Below are positions 1-9,674 of a stretch of DNA of 50,505 nt, one piece after another. Numbering within the stretch: the first letter of the stretch is position 1; each line of letters starts with the position of its first letter. Where the stretch lies: positions 1 through 50,505 of the IMG/VR virus record IMGVR_UViG_3300044640_000715; one strand, 5' to 3'. Below the pieces are notes generated by a model that saw only the letters and a program-made list of their open reading frames with translations, did no database searches and was not told the DNA's origin. A program made the translations under genes and the position numbers. The stretch is from a virus.

Positions 1-3000
1 CAAAAAAGAATTCGTAGTTTATCTAAAATTAATGATGTTAGTCCAGGTACTAGTTATAGAGGAAGTAGACACAAGGATTCTGAAAGAGATTCAGATGGTT
101 TTAGTTTACATGTTAAAACTAGAGACAATCATACTAAATTTTCTCCTTCTACTACACTTCAAATAGATTTTAATAGTGATATTAAAGAAGTATTTTATCT
201 TAATGCTTTAGGGGATAAAGTTATAGAAGATAGTTCAGGAACTTCTCATGATGTATTTAATCTTGCTGCAGATAATAAGATAGGAATCATGTCTCTTAAA
301 AATAATAAGATAATAAGTCCTTCTAATTTACCTTATGCTTATTTGTACAGAGAAAATAAGAATCCTTATTCTAACTTTAGATTAGATCCTTACTATAAAG
401 AAAGTAAAAATCCTCACTACTTTCCTAAGACTAATGTTGTTCCTCCTCAAACTTGTGAGATATTTAATGGAGATTCTTATATAAATCCTATTAGATATAC
501 TAATAGTATTTTTTATGAAAACAGAGTTAGATATAGAGTAGGACAAACTAGTGTTATGAACTATGTGGGTGCTTTTTTCTTAGCAGTAGCAGCAGTAGCA
601 ATATTATTTATTCCTGGAGTAGGGATAGCAGGTTCTATTGCTTTAGGTACTTTAGCTGCAGGTCTTGTAGGAGTAGCTACTTCTTTAGTTCTTTCAGGTA
701 TAGAACAAGATGCTTGGAATAAAGCTTATGATAGATTGTATAAAGAAGGACTTAGAGATACTATTTCTGATCATTATTTATTACATGATAGAGATACTGT
801 ATCTGGTTATGAAAGAGGTTTTTGGAAAAATCCTGAAGATGATGAAATACAATGGTTAGGAGATTGTGCTAACCTTTGGTTTGAGTCTTCAGTTAATATG
901 GGATTAAGACATGGTTCTTCAGATGGTACACCTGATTTTTTAGGGGCTCCTGGAGATGGAGAACCTGGTACTAGATTAGTAGAGTGGGAATGGGAATTTT
1001 TTGGTACTTACTCTGTAGGTTCAGGTAGCAGTGATGTTCCTCCTACAAGTACTCTAGATAATCACATGGTTAGAAAATTAACTTATTTTGATATAGAGAG
1101 AAAGAGTTCAAAAGCATATATAGGTTTACCTGCTGCAGAAATGTATCTCTTAAATCCTGATTACACAAGAAGAAACAAACAAAAATCTTTCTTTCATTTA
1201 GGATTAGAATATGATTGTTGTACTGATTGTGTTGAAACCTTTCCTCACAGATGGCACTGGTCAGAACAAGCTTTTCAAGAAGAGCTTACTGATAACTTTA
1301 GAATGTTCTTACCTAATAACTACAAAGATTTAGAAGGAGAGACAGGAAGAATTACAGATATATTTAGAGTACAAAATAACCTTTATGTGCATACTGAAGA
1401 AGGATTGTGGTACTGTCCTCAAACTTTCCAAGAAAGAGTAACAGCTGATGTCATTTCCTTCATAGGTACAGGAGAATATTTCTCTATTCCTCCTAGAAAA
1501 ATGGTTGATGATAACAACTCTTCTGCAGGTAATAAACATAAGTGGGCTAGAACCAAAACTAAGTTTGGAGTTTTATTTCCTTCTTATAAAGAAAAGAAAT
1601 GGTATTTATTTAATGGAGAGCAATTACAACCTATATCTGATAAAGGAAACTATTCTTGGTTTCTTCAGAATATGGATTTTAAAATGTTAAACCAATACTA
1701 TAATGCTAACTCTACAGAGTATCCATATAATAATAATCCTTCTAATCTTATTGGAATAGGTTATTTATCTACTTATGATACTGCTAAAGAAAGACTTATT
1801 ATTACTAAAAAAGATTTTGAGATAACTAACTTACCTACTTCTGACTATGAACTTTGTAGTGATGGTACTACAGTAACTTTATTTAGTAATATAAGTCAAA
1901 CTATAGGGGATAGAGAAAGTGATGGTTGGACTTATTTAGGTATAGAAAATTGTAGTTTAAAATTTATTAAGTCTCAAGAAGTTGAAACAACTATAACTAA
2001 TTCTATAAATATTTGGCATCCTCCTGTAACTCAAATTATACCTCTTGATCCTGAATGTGAAAACATAGTATCAGTTGCTATTTCTTTTACTATAGATGAC
2101 CCTGAAGAAACTCCTTCAACTTCTGTAACTGCAACTATAACAAACTGTCTTGGAGTAGAAAAAACAGCAACTAAAGATTTATCTTATGCTGTAGAAGGGG
2201 ATACAGGAACAGTTCTTTTACTTATTAATAGTTGTGTTATCTTAGGAGAAGATTATTCTAATATTGATATTACAATTGCAGATCCTGGAGTAACAATAGG
2301 AGACTATGTAGTAACTGCAGCTACCACTAATAATTGTTATACTACTTCAATTACTCCTGGATATTGGACTAAAGGAATAGAAGAAGAAATTTTTATTTCT
2401 TATCAAGATGTAATAGAATATGAACAAGGAACAGAATTTGAACTTTCTCCTGAAAACTTTGTAAATCATAGTTGGACTATGAGTTACTCTCTTAAAAGAC
2501 AAGAGTGGAGAAGTTGGCATCCTTATTTACCTGACTTCTACATGCATGTACAGAATAAGTTCTACTCTTGGAAGAATGGATTAAATCATTTATACAAACA
2601 CAATGTAGAAGGAAGTTACCAAACTTTTTATGGTATTAGATATCCTTTTATTGTAGAGTTTGTAGATAATCCTAGTGCTATTATTAATAAAGTATGGGAT
2701 AATGTTTTGTTTCAAAGTGAAGCTAAAGTATTTAATCCTGATGTACAAGACTATTATGATGTAAAAGATGTTACTTTTAATAAAGCAATTCTTTATAACA
2801 CTCATCAGATAAGTGGACTATTAAACTTAGTTCCTAAAGCAAATGGAAATTCAAACTATTTATTAGACCAAACTAAGAACAGTCTTATTGGAGATACTCC
2901 TTTAGATAGAAATGAAAGAGATTGGACTTTTAATAGTTTTAGAGATTTAAGAGATGATTATACTGTACCTATGTTTATGAAAGAAGCAAGTCTTTTGCAG

Positions 3001-3180
3001 TCTAATTATTACATAGATAAGATCATTAATCCTGCTGCTATTGACTATAATAAAGACTGGACTCAACTAGAAAGTTTCAGAGATAAGTTCTTGGTTGTAA
3101 GGTTAATATTTGATACATTTGCTGATAAGAAGCTTATTTTTAATTTTTCAGCTCTTGATAAAAAAATATCTGAAAGATAA
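1..3180 (+). CDS. Tail-tip (muzzle/nozzle-like) virion protein, 5'-truncated by window edge
   Basis: The frame is open from base 1. The first ATG in the window (289) is internal, because the codons before it read as ordinary protein with no stop. What is visible is therefore the last 1059 residues of a longer protein. Residues about 186-234 form a long hydrophobic alanine/glycine/valine-rich stretch. The middle part (about 390-560) has short beta-strand repeats ending in aromatic residues, of the kind seen in beta-propeller tail nozzle proteins (short strands such as LYVHTEEGLWYC and KKWYLFNGEQLQ). Residues about 670-790 look like an immunoglobulin-like beta sandwich. In crAss-like phages a large muzzle protein closes the tail and its gene lies just before the packaged cargo and RNA polymerase genes, which is the position here. 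The assignment rests on position and fold impression, not on a diagnostic motif. The stop is TAA. Confidence 0.55.
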   Translation, partial: QKRIRSLSKINDVSPGTSYRGSRHKDSERDSDGFSLHVKTRDNHTKFSPSTTLQIDFNSDIKEVFYLNALGDKVIEDSSGTSHDVFNLAADNKIGIMSLKNNKIISPSNLPYAYLYRENKNPYSNFRLDPYYKESKNPHYFPKTNVVPPQTCEIFNGDSYINPIRYTNSIFYENRVRYRVGQTSVMNYVGAFFLAVAAVAILFIPGVGIAGSIALGTLAAGLVGVATSLVLSGIEQDAWNKAYDRLYKEGLRDTISDHYLLHDRDTVSGYERGFWKNPEDDEIQWLGDCANLWFESSVNMGLRHGSSDGTPDFLGAPGDGEPGTRLVEWEWEFFGTYSVGSGSSDVPPTSTLDNHMVRKLTYFDIERKSSKAYIGLPAAEMYLLNPDYTRRNKQKSFFHLGLEYDCCTDCVETFPHRWHWSEQAFQEELTDNFRMFLPNNYKDLEGETGRITDIFRVQNNLYVHTEEGLWYCPQTFQERVTADVISFIGTGEYFSIPPRKMVDDNNSSAGNKHKWARTKTKFGVLFPSYKEKKWYLFNGEQLQPISDKGNYSWFLQNMDFKMLNQYYNANSTEYPYNNNPSNLIGIGYLSTYDTAKERLIITKKDFEITNLPTSDYELCSDGTTVTLFSNISQTIGDRESDGWTYLGIENCSLKFIKSQEVETTITNSINIWHPPVTQIIPLDPECENIVSVAISFTIDDPEETPSTSVTATITNCLGVEKTATKDLSYAVEGDTGTVLLLINSCVILGEDYSNIDITIADPGVTIGDYVVTAATTNNCYTTSITPGYWTKGIEEEIFISYQDVIEYEQGTEFELSPENFVNHSWTMSYSLKRQEWRSWHPYLPDFYMHVQNKFYSWKNGLNHLYKHNVEGSYQTFYGIRYPFIVEFVDNPSAIINKVWDNVLFQSEAKVFNPDVQDYYDVKDVTFNKAILYNTHQISGLLNLVPKANGNSNYLLDQTKNSLIGDTPLDRNERDWTFNSFRDLRDDYTVPMFMKEASLLQSNYYIDKIINPAAIDYNKDWTQLESFRDKFLVVRLIFDTFADKKLIFNFSALDKKISER

Positions 3181-3208
3181 AGTTCCACCTTTAATAAGTT
3201 AAAGAAAG

Positions 3209-6200
3209 ATGTTACAACCTAATAAAAAAAATAAGAAAGCTTCTGTAAATAAGAAGTACAGTAATGCTAAGAAAGGAGATTCTTTAGCTGAGGATGTTTT
3301 TGAAATCTTTGATCCTACAGGGATATCTTCTTATGATGATGTCTATAGAAGTTATAAAAAGAATGGACTACTTTCTTGGGAAACAGGATTAGAAGTTTTA
3401 GGAGCTCTTCCTATTATAGGTAAAGCAGGTAAAGGAATTAAGATTGCAAATACAACAAGTAAATACTTAAAAGCTTTAAGTAAAGTAAATAAAGTTACAT
3501 CAAAAGCTGAAAAAGTTGTACCCAAAATTTTAAAGTACGGAAAAGAAGTTGGAAAAACAATTCAACAAGGAAGTAAAGCAGGAAAAGGCAATCCCGTAGC
3601 AGTAGCAAGTATGGGAATAGGAATGGGAGCAGAGGCTTTTCAAAAAGCTACTAAAGTAGTTGAAAAGGTTACTAAAAAAGGAGTTAAAGAAATTATAAAA
3701 AAGGCTCCTGCAAATAAAAGAGTTATCAATGAAACAGTATCAACTATAAATACAGTTAATACTTTAAGTGATGTAGCAGGAGCTGTAAACAGAAAAGAAA
3801 CTCCTGTTGAATCAAAAAAACCTAAAGTAGTTTATTATAATACTAATCCTAAAAATGGAAAAGTAGAAAAACCTGGAGAGGAAGAAGGAGTACAATATGT
3901 ACCTATATCTAATTCAGTTCAGTTAGAAAAATGGAAAGCTCAGAACAATGTGCCTGTTACTTCAGATTTAAAAACTAAAGTAGCTAGAGGAGTTTTAGGA
4001 ACTGTGTTACCAGATCAGGCTGCTCAGTTTCTTTCTGCTATTGTAACTAAAGATAATAAGTTAGGACTTGAAGAATTAACTCCAGAGCAACAAGAAGCTT
4101 TAATTAAGAGTGTAAAGAATGCTCAAAAAAGAACAGGTAAAGATTCAGGAGGAACACAATACATTGATTACAGCCCTGAAGTTGAAAAAGCTTTTCAAGG
4201 AATGTCAGCAGGTAAGAAACAAATGATTTCTAGTGACCCTGATATACAAGCAGCTACTATATTAGGTAGAGTTTCTTATAAAAAGAATGCACTAGGAGAA
4301 ACAGAGATATATGATTCTTATGATTTTTCTAAAACAGATCCTGAAAAGGCAGATACTTTTTATAAAAAAGTTAGAGCTTATGCAGGAACAGCATTACCTG
4401 ATGATGGTAAAAAACCTAATTTAATTGGAAAAATACCTGGAGAAGAGCAAGAACTTGCTTATGGTACAGGAAAAAAAGGGATAGGAGATCCTCCTTTAGG
4501 ATTGTTTAAACCTTCAAATATTTTCCAAACAGATTATAAAACAAATAATCTTAGTACTGAAGATTATAATATGAAAAGAGCTTTAGAGCTTGGGTATATG
4601 CCAGATGAAACAGGACATTGGCCTTCAGTTGATTTTGAAACAGGTGAATGGCTTAAATCTAAAAAACATCCTACTAGAGGTATGGAGATAATGGCATATA
4701 CATTAAACCCTGAGTTACAAAAGAACTTAGATTTAATTGAAAATGAACAAGGGAATTTACAATATGTTTCTAAAAAATATGTTTTAGGTACTGATGCAGA
4801 AGGGGTAGATCCTAATAAAAGAAAACTATTTGATGAGTCTAGTTTAACTTCTAATGGTTTAGCTGATGTAGGTTTTAGTACAAGTAGTAAAAACTTTGGC
4901 TTAAATGCAGGTGTAGGATTTAATCCTGAAGACTTGTATGGAAGAGTAGGAGGTTCTTTTAATAAGAAAGGATTCAATGCTTCTGGAGAGTTTACTCAAA
5001 GACCTGAAGGAAACTATGGCCTTAATGCTAATGCAGGTTATGGTAATAAGAATATAAATGCTTCTTTAGGTTATTCTAAAACAAATGATAATGAGTTTGT
5101 TACAGGTAATGTAAGTGCAGGTTCAGATAAGTTAAGACTTATTATGGATTATTTAAAGAATGCAGAAGGAGATAGTATCAATACTAATCTTTCTTTTAAT
5201 AATGAAATTATGGGAGCTTCAGGAGAACCTGTAGGAACTTTAAATAGTTCTATAGGGGCAGGAGTAAATCCAGAAGATACTTTTATTTCAGGAGCCTTAG
5301 ACTATAGTACTAAAGCTTTTCAACAAGGAAAAGGGTTTAACTATAATGCAGGAGTTAACTACTCTGACTTAAGTGGACCTAATATTAATGCAGGTGTTAA
5401 ATACAGGTTTGCTAACGGAACTAATCAAGAAGGAATTATGAAATCAAAAATGAACCCTAGAAAAAGATATGCTAATGGCAGTAACTTAGGAGGCATAGGG
5501 GCTTCTAACTATATAGAGACTCCTGCTGAAACTATGAATGATTATGATATCATGTTAGCAAAAGCAAGTCAAGAATCTATGAGTAATCCTTGGTTACCTG
5601 TAGTATCTCTTGTTGGAGGTCTTGCTCAACAAGCTGTTGGAAGTCTTGCAGGTAAGTTAGGAAGTAAAAACATAGCAGGAAATACTGATGCAGTTACTGA
5701 ATCTAAAGGAGCAAGTTTAATTAAAAAAGGAATAAATACAGGAGGAGATATTGATGCTTCTTTAGGTGTAGGTGTTCAAGCTGCTATGGGAATGAACAAT
5801 GTTCAGCAAGATGTAGAAGTTGAAGACGGAGAAAGATATAAAACTCCTGCAGGTCAAACAGGAGAATTTAAAGGAGCTACTCATGAAGAAAATGGTATTC
5901 CTTTACAAGTAACTCAAGACCCTAATGCTAATCCTAAAGAAGGTCAAGCACCTGAAGGTACACAAATTTTTTCTGATAGACTTAAAGTAGGAGATAAAAC
6001 TATTGCTGAAAGAGAAGCTACAAGAGAAAGACAAACTGCTAATCTTGAAAAACAAGCTAGTCAACCTAATATAGATCAAGCTGTTAAGAATGCTATCAAA
6101 AGAAAGATGGCAGCTATTCAAAAAGAACAACAAATGGATTTAGCTTTCCAAGGTCAAGTTAATGAAATGCAACAAATGGCTGATATGGCTGTACAAGCTT

Positions 6201-7567
6201 TTGCTTTTGGTACAGCTATGGAAGGTATTCAAGATAATCCTATAGGAGACTCTATGAGATATGGTTATGGCACAGGTGCAAGAGGAATGAAGAAATATGC
6301 TGGAGGAACTCCTCCTGCAGGAATTGTATATGGTAAAGGATATGATGCATCTATGTTTAAAGATTTCTTTGATAAATACAATGAGTTAAATCCTGGAGGT
6401 GTAATGGATATGAAATACATTCAAGGAGATTTAGGTATTGATAGTAAGACTCCAAAATTTGGAGAAATTTTTGGTCCTACTACTTATAAAGCTTCACAAG
6501 ATTGGTTAGCTAAAAATAAAAATAAAGCACCTGATGGGTATGGACCTCAAAAAAGTACTCCTGGACAAGTAGCAGGATATTTTAATCTTCCTACTGGTTT
6601 TGATCCTACTTATACTCCTAGTGCAAGAAAAAAAGGAATGTCTCTTTTTGATACTACAGATCCTTTTGCTTTAAAAGGTGCAGGAGATGCTTGGGCAAAA
6701 CAAAATCCTTTACCTGCAGGAGTAATAGATCCTTCTGTACCTGATAGTATAGATTATCAATCAGAAAATTTTCCTAATTTTAAAGGTGAAGCTACTGCAG
6801 AAAAAGAAAAAGGTTCTGGTAAACTCAGAACTATTCTTGAACAAATGGGAGGGAATGCTCCTAGTATAGGAGACCTTACTAAACTTGCAGGTAACTATAT
6901 GGGTATGACTGCAGGAATGAAAGGTGCTTATGATCAAAGAGCTTCTGATGTCACTCAGACAAATCCATTTGCTAAAGCAGGAGAAGATGCTTTAAAAGCT
7001 CTTGAAGGTATGCAAGCAAGTATTGAAGGACAAAAAGCTCAGGCTTTAGTTAATAATACTACTCAACAAAGAACTGCTACTAAGTCAGCAAATAATAGTA
7101 CTAGAAGTGTTAATACAAAAAGAGCCATGAATTGGTTATATGATACTGCAGCTACAAGTGCTGCTAATGAAATTGTAAAAAATACTCAAGCTCAGATTGC
7201 TCAATTAGGTCAAACTAAAACAGGTATTCTTATGAATAGAGACCAGATGAAAGGTCAAGGAGAGTACCAAACTAATATGGCTAACATGGCTAGCAAAGAT
7301 GCTTTTACTACTGCTTTAACTCAAGGTAGACAAGATTTTGCTAAAGGTTTACAACAAATGGGAGCAGACTTTAACTCTATGAAAGAGAACAAGATGATTG
7401 AAAATCTTATGCAAAACTATGGTACTTATGTCACTGTAGATAAATCAGGAAAATTAACTAATAAAAATGCAGTTTCTACCAAGAAAGAAGAACAAATATT
7501 TTTAGGTCCAGATGGTAAGACCAAGTTTAAATTAGGTAAAGACAATAAATTAATTCAAGTAACATAA
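3209..7567 (+). CDS. Large virion/cargo protein with beta-barrel-like repeat region
   Basis: This 1452-aa protein starts 29 bases after the tail-tip gene. The lysine-rich N-terminus begins MLQPNKKNKK. It is followed by a segment with FDPTGISSYDDVYRSY and a glycine-rich hydrophobic patch (about 60-75). Residues about 551-734 are glycine- and asparagine-rich with alternating polar and hydrophobic residues, ending in NAGVKYRF, which looks like strands of an outer-membrane beta barrel. Residues about 870-935 carry a module I recognise from Bacteroidetes phage structural proteins (VEVEDGER, GATHEENGIPL, GTQIFSDRLKVG). The C-terminal third is glutamine-rich and probably helical. It lies between the tail-tip gene and the RNA polymerase gene, where crAss-like phages encode proteins packaged in the head and ejected with DNA. 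It is probably a virion protein, but its exact role is unknown. Confidence 0.6.
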   Translation: MLQPNKKNKKASVNKKYSNAKKGDSLAEDVFEIFDPTGISSYDDVYRSYKKNGLLSWETGLEVLGALPIIGKAGKGIKIANTTSKYLKALSKVNKVTSKAEKVVPKILKYGKEVGKTIQQGSKAGKGNPVAVASMGIGMGAEAFQKATKVVEKVTKKGVKEIIKKAPANKRVINETVSTINTVNTLSDVAGAVNRKETPVESKKPKVVYYNTNPKNGKVEKPGEEEGVQYVPISNSVQLEKWKAQNNVPVTSDLKTKVARGVLGTVLPDQAAQFLSAIVTKDNKLGLEELTPEQQEALIKSVKNAQKRTGKDSGGTQYIDYSPEVEKAFQGMSAGKKQMISSDPDIQAATILGRVSYKKNALGETEIYDSYDFSKTDPEKADTFYKKVRAYAGTALPDDGKKPNLIGKIPGEEQELAYGTGKKGIGDPPLGLFKPSNIFQTDYKTNNLSTEDYNMKRALELGYMPDETGHWPSVDFETGEWLKSKKHPTRGMEIMAYTLNPELQKNLDLIENEQGNLQYVSKKYVLGTDAEGVDPNKRKLFDESSLTSNGLADVGFSTSSKNFGLNAGVGFNPEDLYGRVGGSFNKKGFNASGEFTQRPEGNYGLNANAGYGNKNINASLGYSKTNDNEFVTGNVSAGSDKLRLIMDYLKNAEGDSINTNLSFNNEIMGASGEPVGTLNSSIGAGVNPEDTFISGALDYSTKAFQQGKGFNYNAGVNYSDLSGPNINAGVKYRFANGTNQEGIMKSKMNPRKRYANGSNLGGIGASNYIETPAETMNDYDIMLAKASQESMSNPWLPVVSLVGGLAQQAVGSLAGKLGSKNIAGNTDAVTESKGASLIKKGINTGGDIDASLGVGVQAAMGMNNVQQDVEVEDGERYKTPAGQTGEFKGATHEENGIPLQVTQDPNANPKEGQAPEGTQIFSDRLKVGDKTIAEREATRERQTANLEKQASQPNIDQAVKNAIKRKMAAIQKEQQMDLAFQGQVNEMQQMADMAVQAFAFGTAMEGIQDNPIGDSMRYGYGTGARGMKKYAGGTPPAGIVYGKGYDASMFKDFFDKYNELNPGGVMDMKYIQGDLGIDSKTPKFGEIFGPTTYKASQDWLAKNKNKAPDGYGPQKSTPGQVAGYFNLPTGFDPTYTPSARKKGMSLFDTTDPFALKGAGDAWAKQNPLPAGVIDPSVPDSIDYQSENFPNFKGEATAEKEKGSGKLRTILEQMGGNAPSIGDLTKLAGNYMGMTAGMKGAYDQRASDVTQTNPFAKAGEDALKALEGMQASIEGQKAQALVNNTTQQRTATKSANNSTRSVNTKRAMNWLYDTAATSAANEIVKNTQAQIAQLGQTKTGILMNRDQMKGQGEYQTNMANMASKDAFTTALTQGRQDFAKGLQQMGADFNSMKENKMIENLMQNYGTYVTVDKSGKLTNKNAVSTKKEEQIFLGPDGKTKFKLGKDNKLIQVT

Positions 7568-7569
7568 TC

Positions 7570-9639
7570 ATGGGACAGTTTTATAAAGGAACAGAAGCTA
7601 CTTTCTTAGATGATGCAATGTTTAAATTGCCTTATGAATTAATGGGGACAGTTATAGACAAGAAAGATAAACAAGTAGAAACTGCTATAGAATCTAATGA
7701 TGCCTTAAATGGTATGATTGAAAAGATAGCTGCTTTACAAGGAGTAGATGAAGAAAAGGCTAAATTAATTAGACAAGGGTACTCTTCTCAAATTGAGGAT
7801 ATTACTAATTCTATTTATAATGATGCTATGAATGCATCTTCTTACATACCTAAAATAAACAACCTTAAAAAGAAAATAGGATTAGATTGGACTTCAGGAG
7901 AAGTTGCTAAGATCCAAGGTAACAAAGCTAGCTATGATGCTTGGGAAGAAGAATTGAAAGCTAAAGTTAAAGCTAAACCTGATGAGTATGATGCAGACAT
8001 GGTTAAAAGATTAACTGCTGCTAAATTGGCTGAATTTAATCAAGCAGGGGGAACTAGTTATGATCCAACAGGAGATTATAAATCTATTAGTACTGAAGAT
8101 GCTTTAGGGCTTAAAAACTCTGCAGAGATTTTAAAAGAATTAATGGAAGGTTCTATTAAAGGGTATAATAAAAGTACTAGTTGGAATCAAGATAAAGGAG
8201 GATGGACTGTTAAAAGTGATACTGCTGAAGAATTTTATACTCCTGAACAATTACAAAATATGTGGGTTAACCACCTTAGTACTAATCCTGGAATAATTTC
8301 TGCTGTAAAACAAAGAAAAGATTTAGGTTATGCTCCTTATCAAGGTAGTTTTAATGACCAAGGAGCAGTTTCTTTTGATGAAGGTAGTTGGTTTAAAACT
8401 TCTATGGATCAACTGCAAGAAAAATATGGAGGACATAAAACTACAACAGGAGGAGGTTCTACTATGAATACTCTTGGTTATGCTATTGCTAAAGATGAAC
8501 ATGATACAGTAAACTTAACTACTGAAGTAGGAGGGGCTCTTACTAGTATAGCAGGTAGAGATAATAACCAATTTTATAGTGCATATACCTCTACTAAAAA
8601 TAATGAGAATCAAGCACTTACTAAAGGTCTACAAGCTTATGCTGACTTACACTATAAGTCAGATAAGAAAGATCCTACTGAAGCTGCTAATGATAGACTA
8701 GAACAATTTAGAACTAGTCCTAAAAACTATAAGATATATGAGCAAATTAGAAAAGGAGACTTTAGTCCTATTGCTAATACTCCTGTAGGTAGAGCTGCAC
8801 AAACTCAATATAAAAGAGCACAAGTAGATAGAGCTGCATTAAATTCTCAAATTGCTCAGTTTAGTAAAGACACAGGTTTAAGTTATTATAATATTACTAA
8901 TAGTCCTGAGACATTAAAAAAATGGAATGAGTTTTTAAGTAAGAATGCTAGTAAACCTGTAAACAGACAAATGACTTGGGAAGGTACTGGTATGACTGAT
9001 ATTCAGAAAAAAGCAGCAGCTAAAGAATTTTTCCAAGGAGGAAAACACATGGATGTACCTATTTACTTTGAACCTGGAACTAAAATTGGAGGTGTAAATG
9101 TAGGAGGTACTAATGGAGCTAAATTCAGTATTAATGACTTAATAAATAATGGTGTTATTAAAATGGTTAAGGTAGATACTCCTACAGGATATGCTGGAAA
9201 TACAGGAATTGCTACACAGTTTCAAGCTGTAAATGGAAATGAATATATTAACTTAGATACTTCTGAAAGAAACTTTACACCAATTTGGGGATACAATGAT
9301 AGTGATGACATTGAATTTGGTTTTGGAGTTACTATAGGTGGTAAAACTCACTTTGGAAGAGTAGAAGGAGTTAGTACAGAAATGACTAGAAAACTTAATT
9401 CTGGAGATAATGCTTTAAGATTTAAGACAACTGCTTACTTAGATAAGAATGCACGTAATGTAGAAAACTTTCCTATTCCTAATAGTAATTATGTATACCA
9501 CGGAAGAGCTGTTAAAAATAATGGTAAAATAATTTATCCTGCTGGAAGTGTAACAAGGACAGTTAATGGAAAAGCTAAAACAGTTTCTCTTAATGATCCT
9601 GGTCTACAAATTGAAGTAGGACACTTATTATTTGATTAA
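7570..9639 (+). CDS. Virion-associated protein of the crAss cargo region
   Basis: This 689-aa protein starts two bases after the preceding stop, so the two genes are surely co-transcribed. I recognise no enzymatic motif. The first 200 residues are predicted helical and charged, with coiled-coil character (for example TAIESNDALNGMIEKIAAL). The second half contains glycine/threonine-rich beta-type segments (GGVNVGGTNGAKFSINDL and similar). There is no signal peptide or membrane segment. Its position among the giant late genes points to a structural or ejected internal protein. The alternative, a chaperone for the neighbouring cargo proteins, cannot be excluded. The start at 7570 is supported by the tight spacing; the stop is TAA. 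Confidence 0.5.
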   Translation: MGQFYKGTEATFLDDAMFKLPYELMGTVIDKKDKQVETAIESNDALNGMIEKIAALQGVDEEKAKLIRQGYSSQIEDITNSIYNDAMNASSYIPKINNLKKKIGLDWTSGEVAKIQGNKASYDAWEEELKAKVKAKPDEYDADMVKRLTAAKLAEFNQAGGTSYDPTGDYKSISTEDALGLKNSAEILKELMEGSIKGYNKSTSWNQDKGGWTVKSDTAEEFYTPEQLQNMWVNHLSTNPGIISAVKQRKDLGYAPYQGSFNDQGAVSFDEGSWFKTSMDQLQEKYGGHKTTTGGGSTMNTLGYAIAKDEHDTVNLTTEVGGALTSIAGRDNNQFYSAYTSTKNNENQALTKGLQAYADLHYKSDKKDPTEAANDRLEQFRTSPKNYKIYEQIRKGDFSPIANTPVGRAAQTQYKRAQVDRAALNSQIAQFSKDTGLSYYNITNSPETLKKWNEFLSKNASKPVNRQMTWEGTGMTDIQKKAAAKEFFQGGKHMDVPIYFEPGTKIGGVNVGGTNGAKFSINDLINNGVIKMVKVDTPTGYAGNTGIATQFQAVNGNEYINLDTSERNFTPIWGYNDSDDIEFGFGVTIGGKTHFGRVEGVSTEMTRKLNSGDNALRFKTTAYLDKNARNVENFPIPNSNYVYHGRAVKNNGKIIYPAGSVTRTVNGKAKTVSLNDPGLQIEVGHLLFD

Positions 9640-9674
9640 ATACTATTATCTTTACATTTTAAAATCTTTTTAAC

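Noticed and set aside
4564-4977. 137-aa open frame on the minus strand
   Set aside because: It lies wholly inside the 1452-aa virion gene, opposite in strand, and its serine/proline/leucine-rich composition is that of the antisense of a glycine/asparagine/lysine-rich protein.
9640-9674. Promoter before the polymerase gene (TACATTTT)
   Set aside because: It deviates from TAnnTTTG at the last base, has no upstream element, and lies in a 35-base gap between apparently co-transcribed genes.
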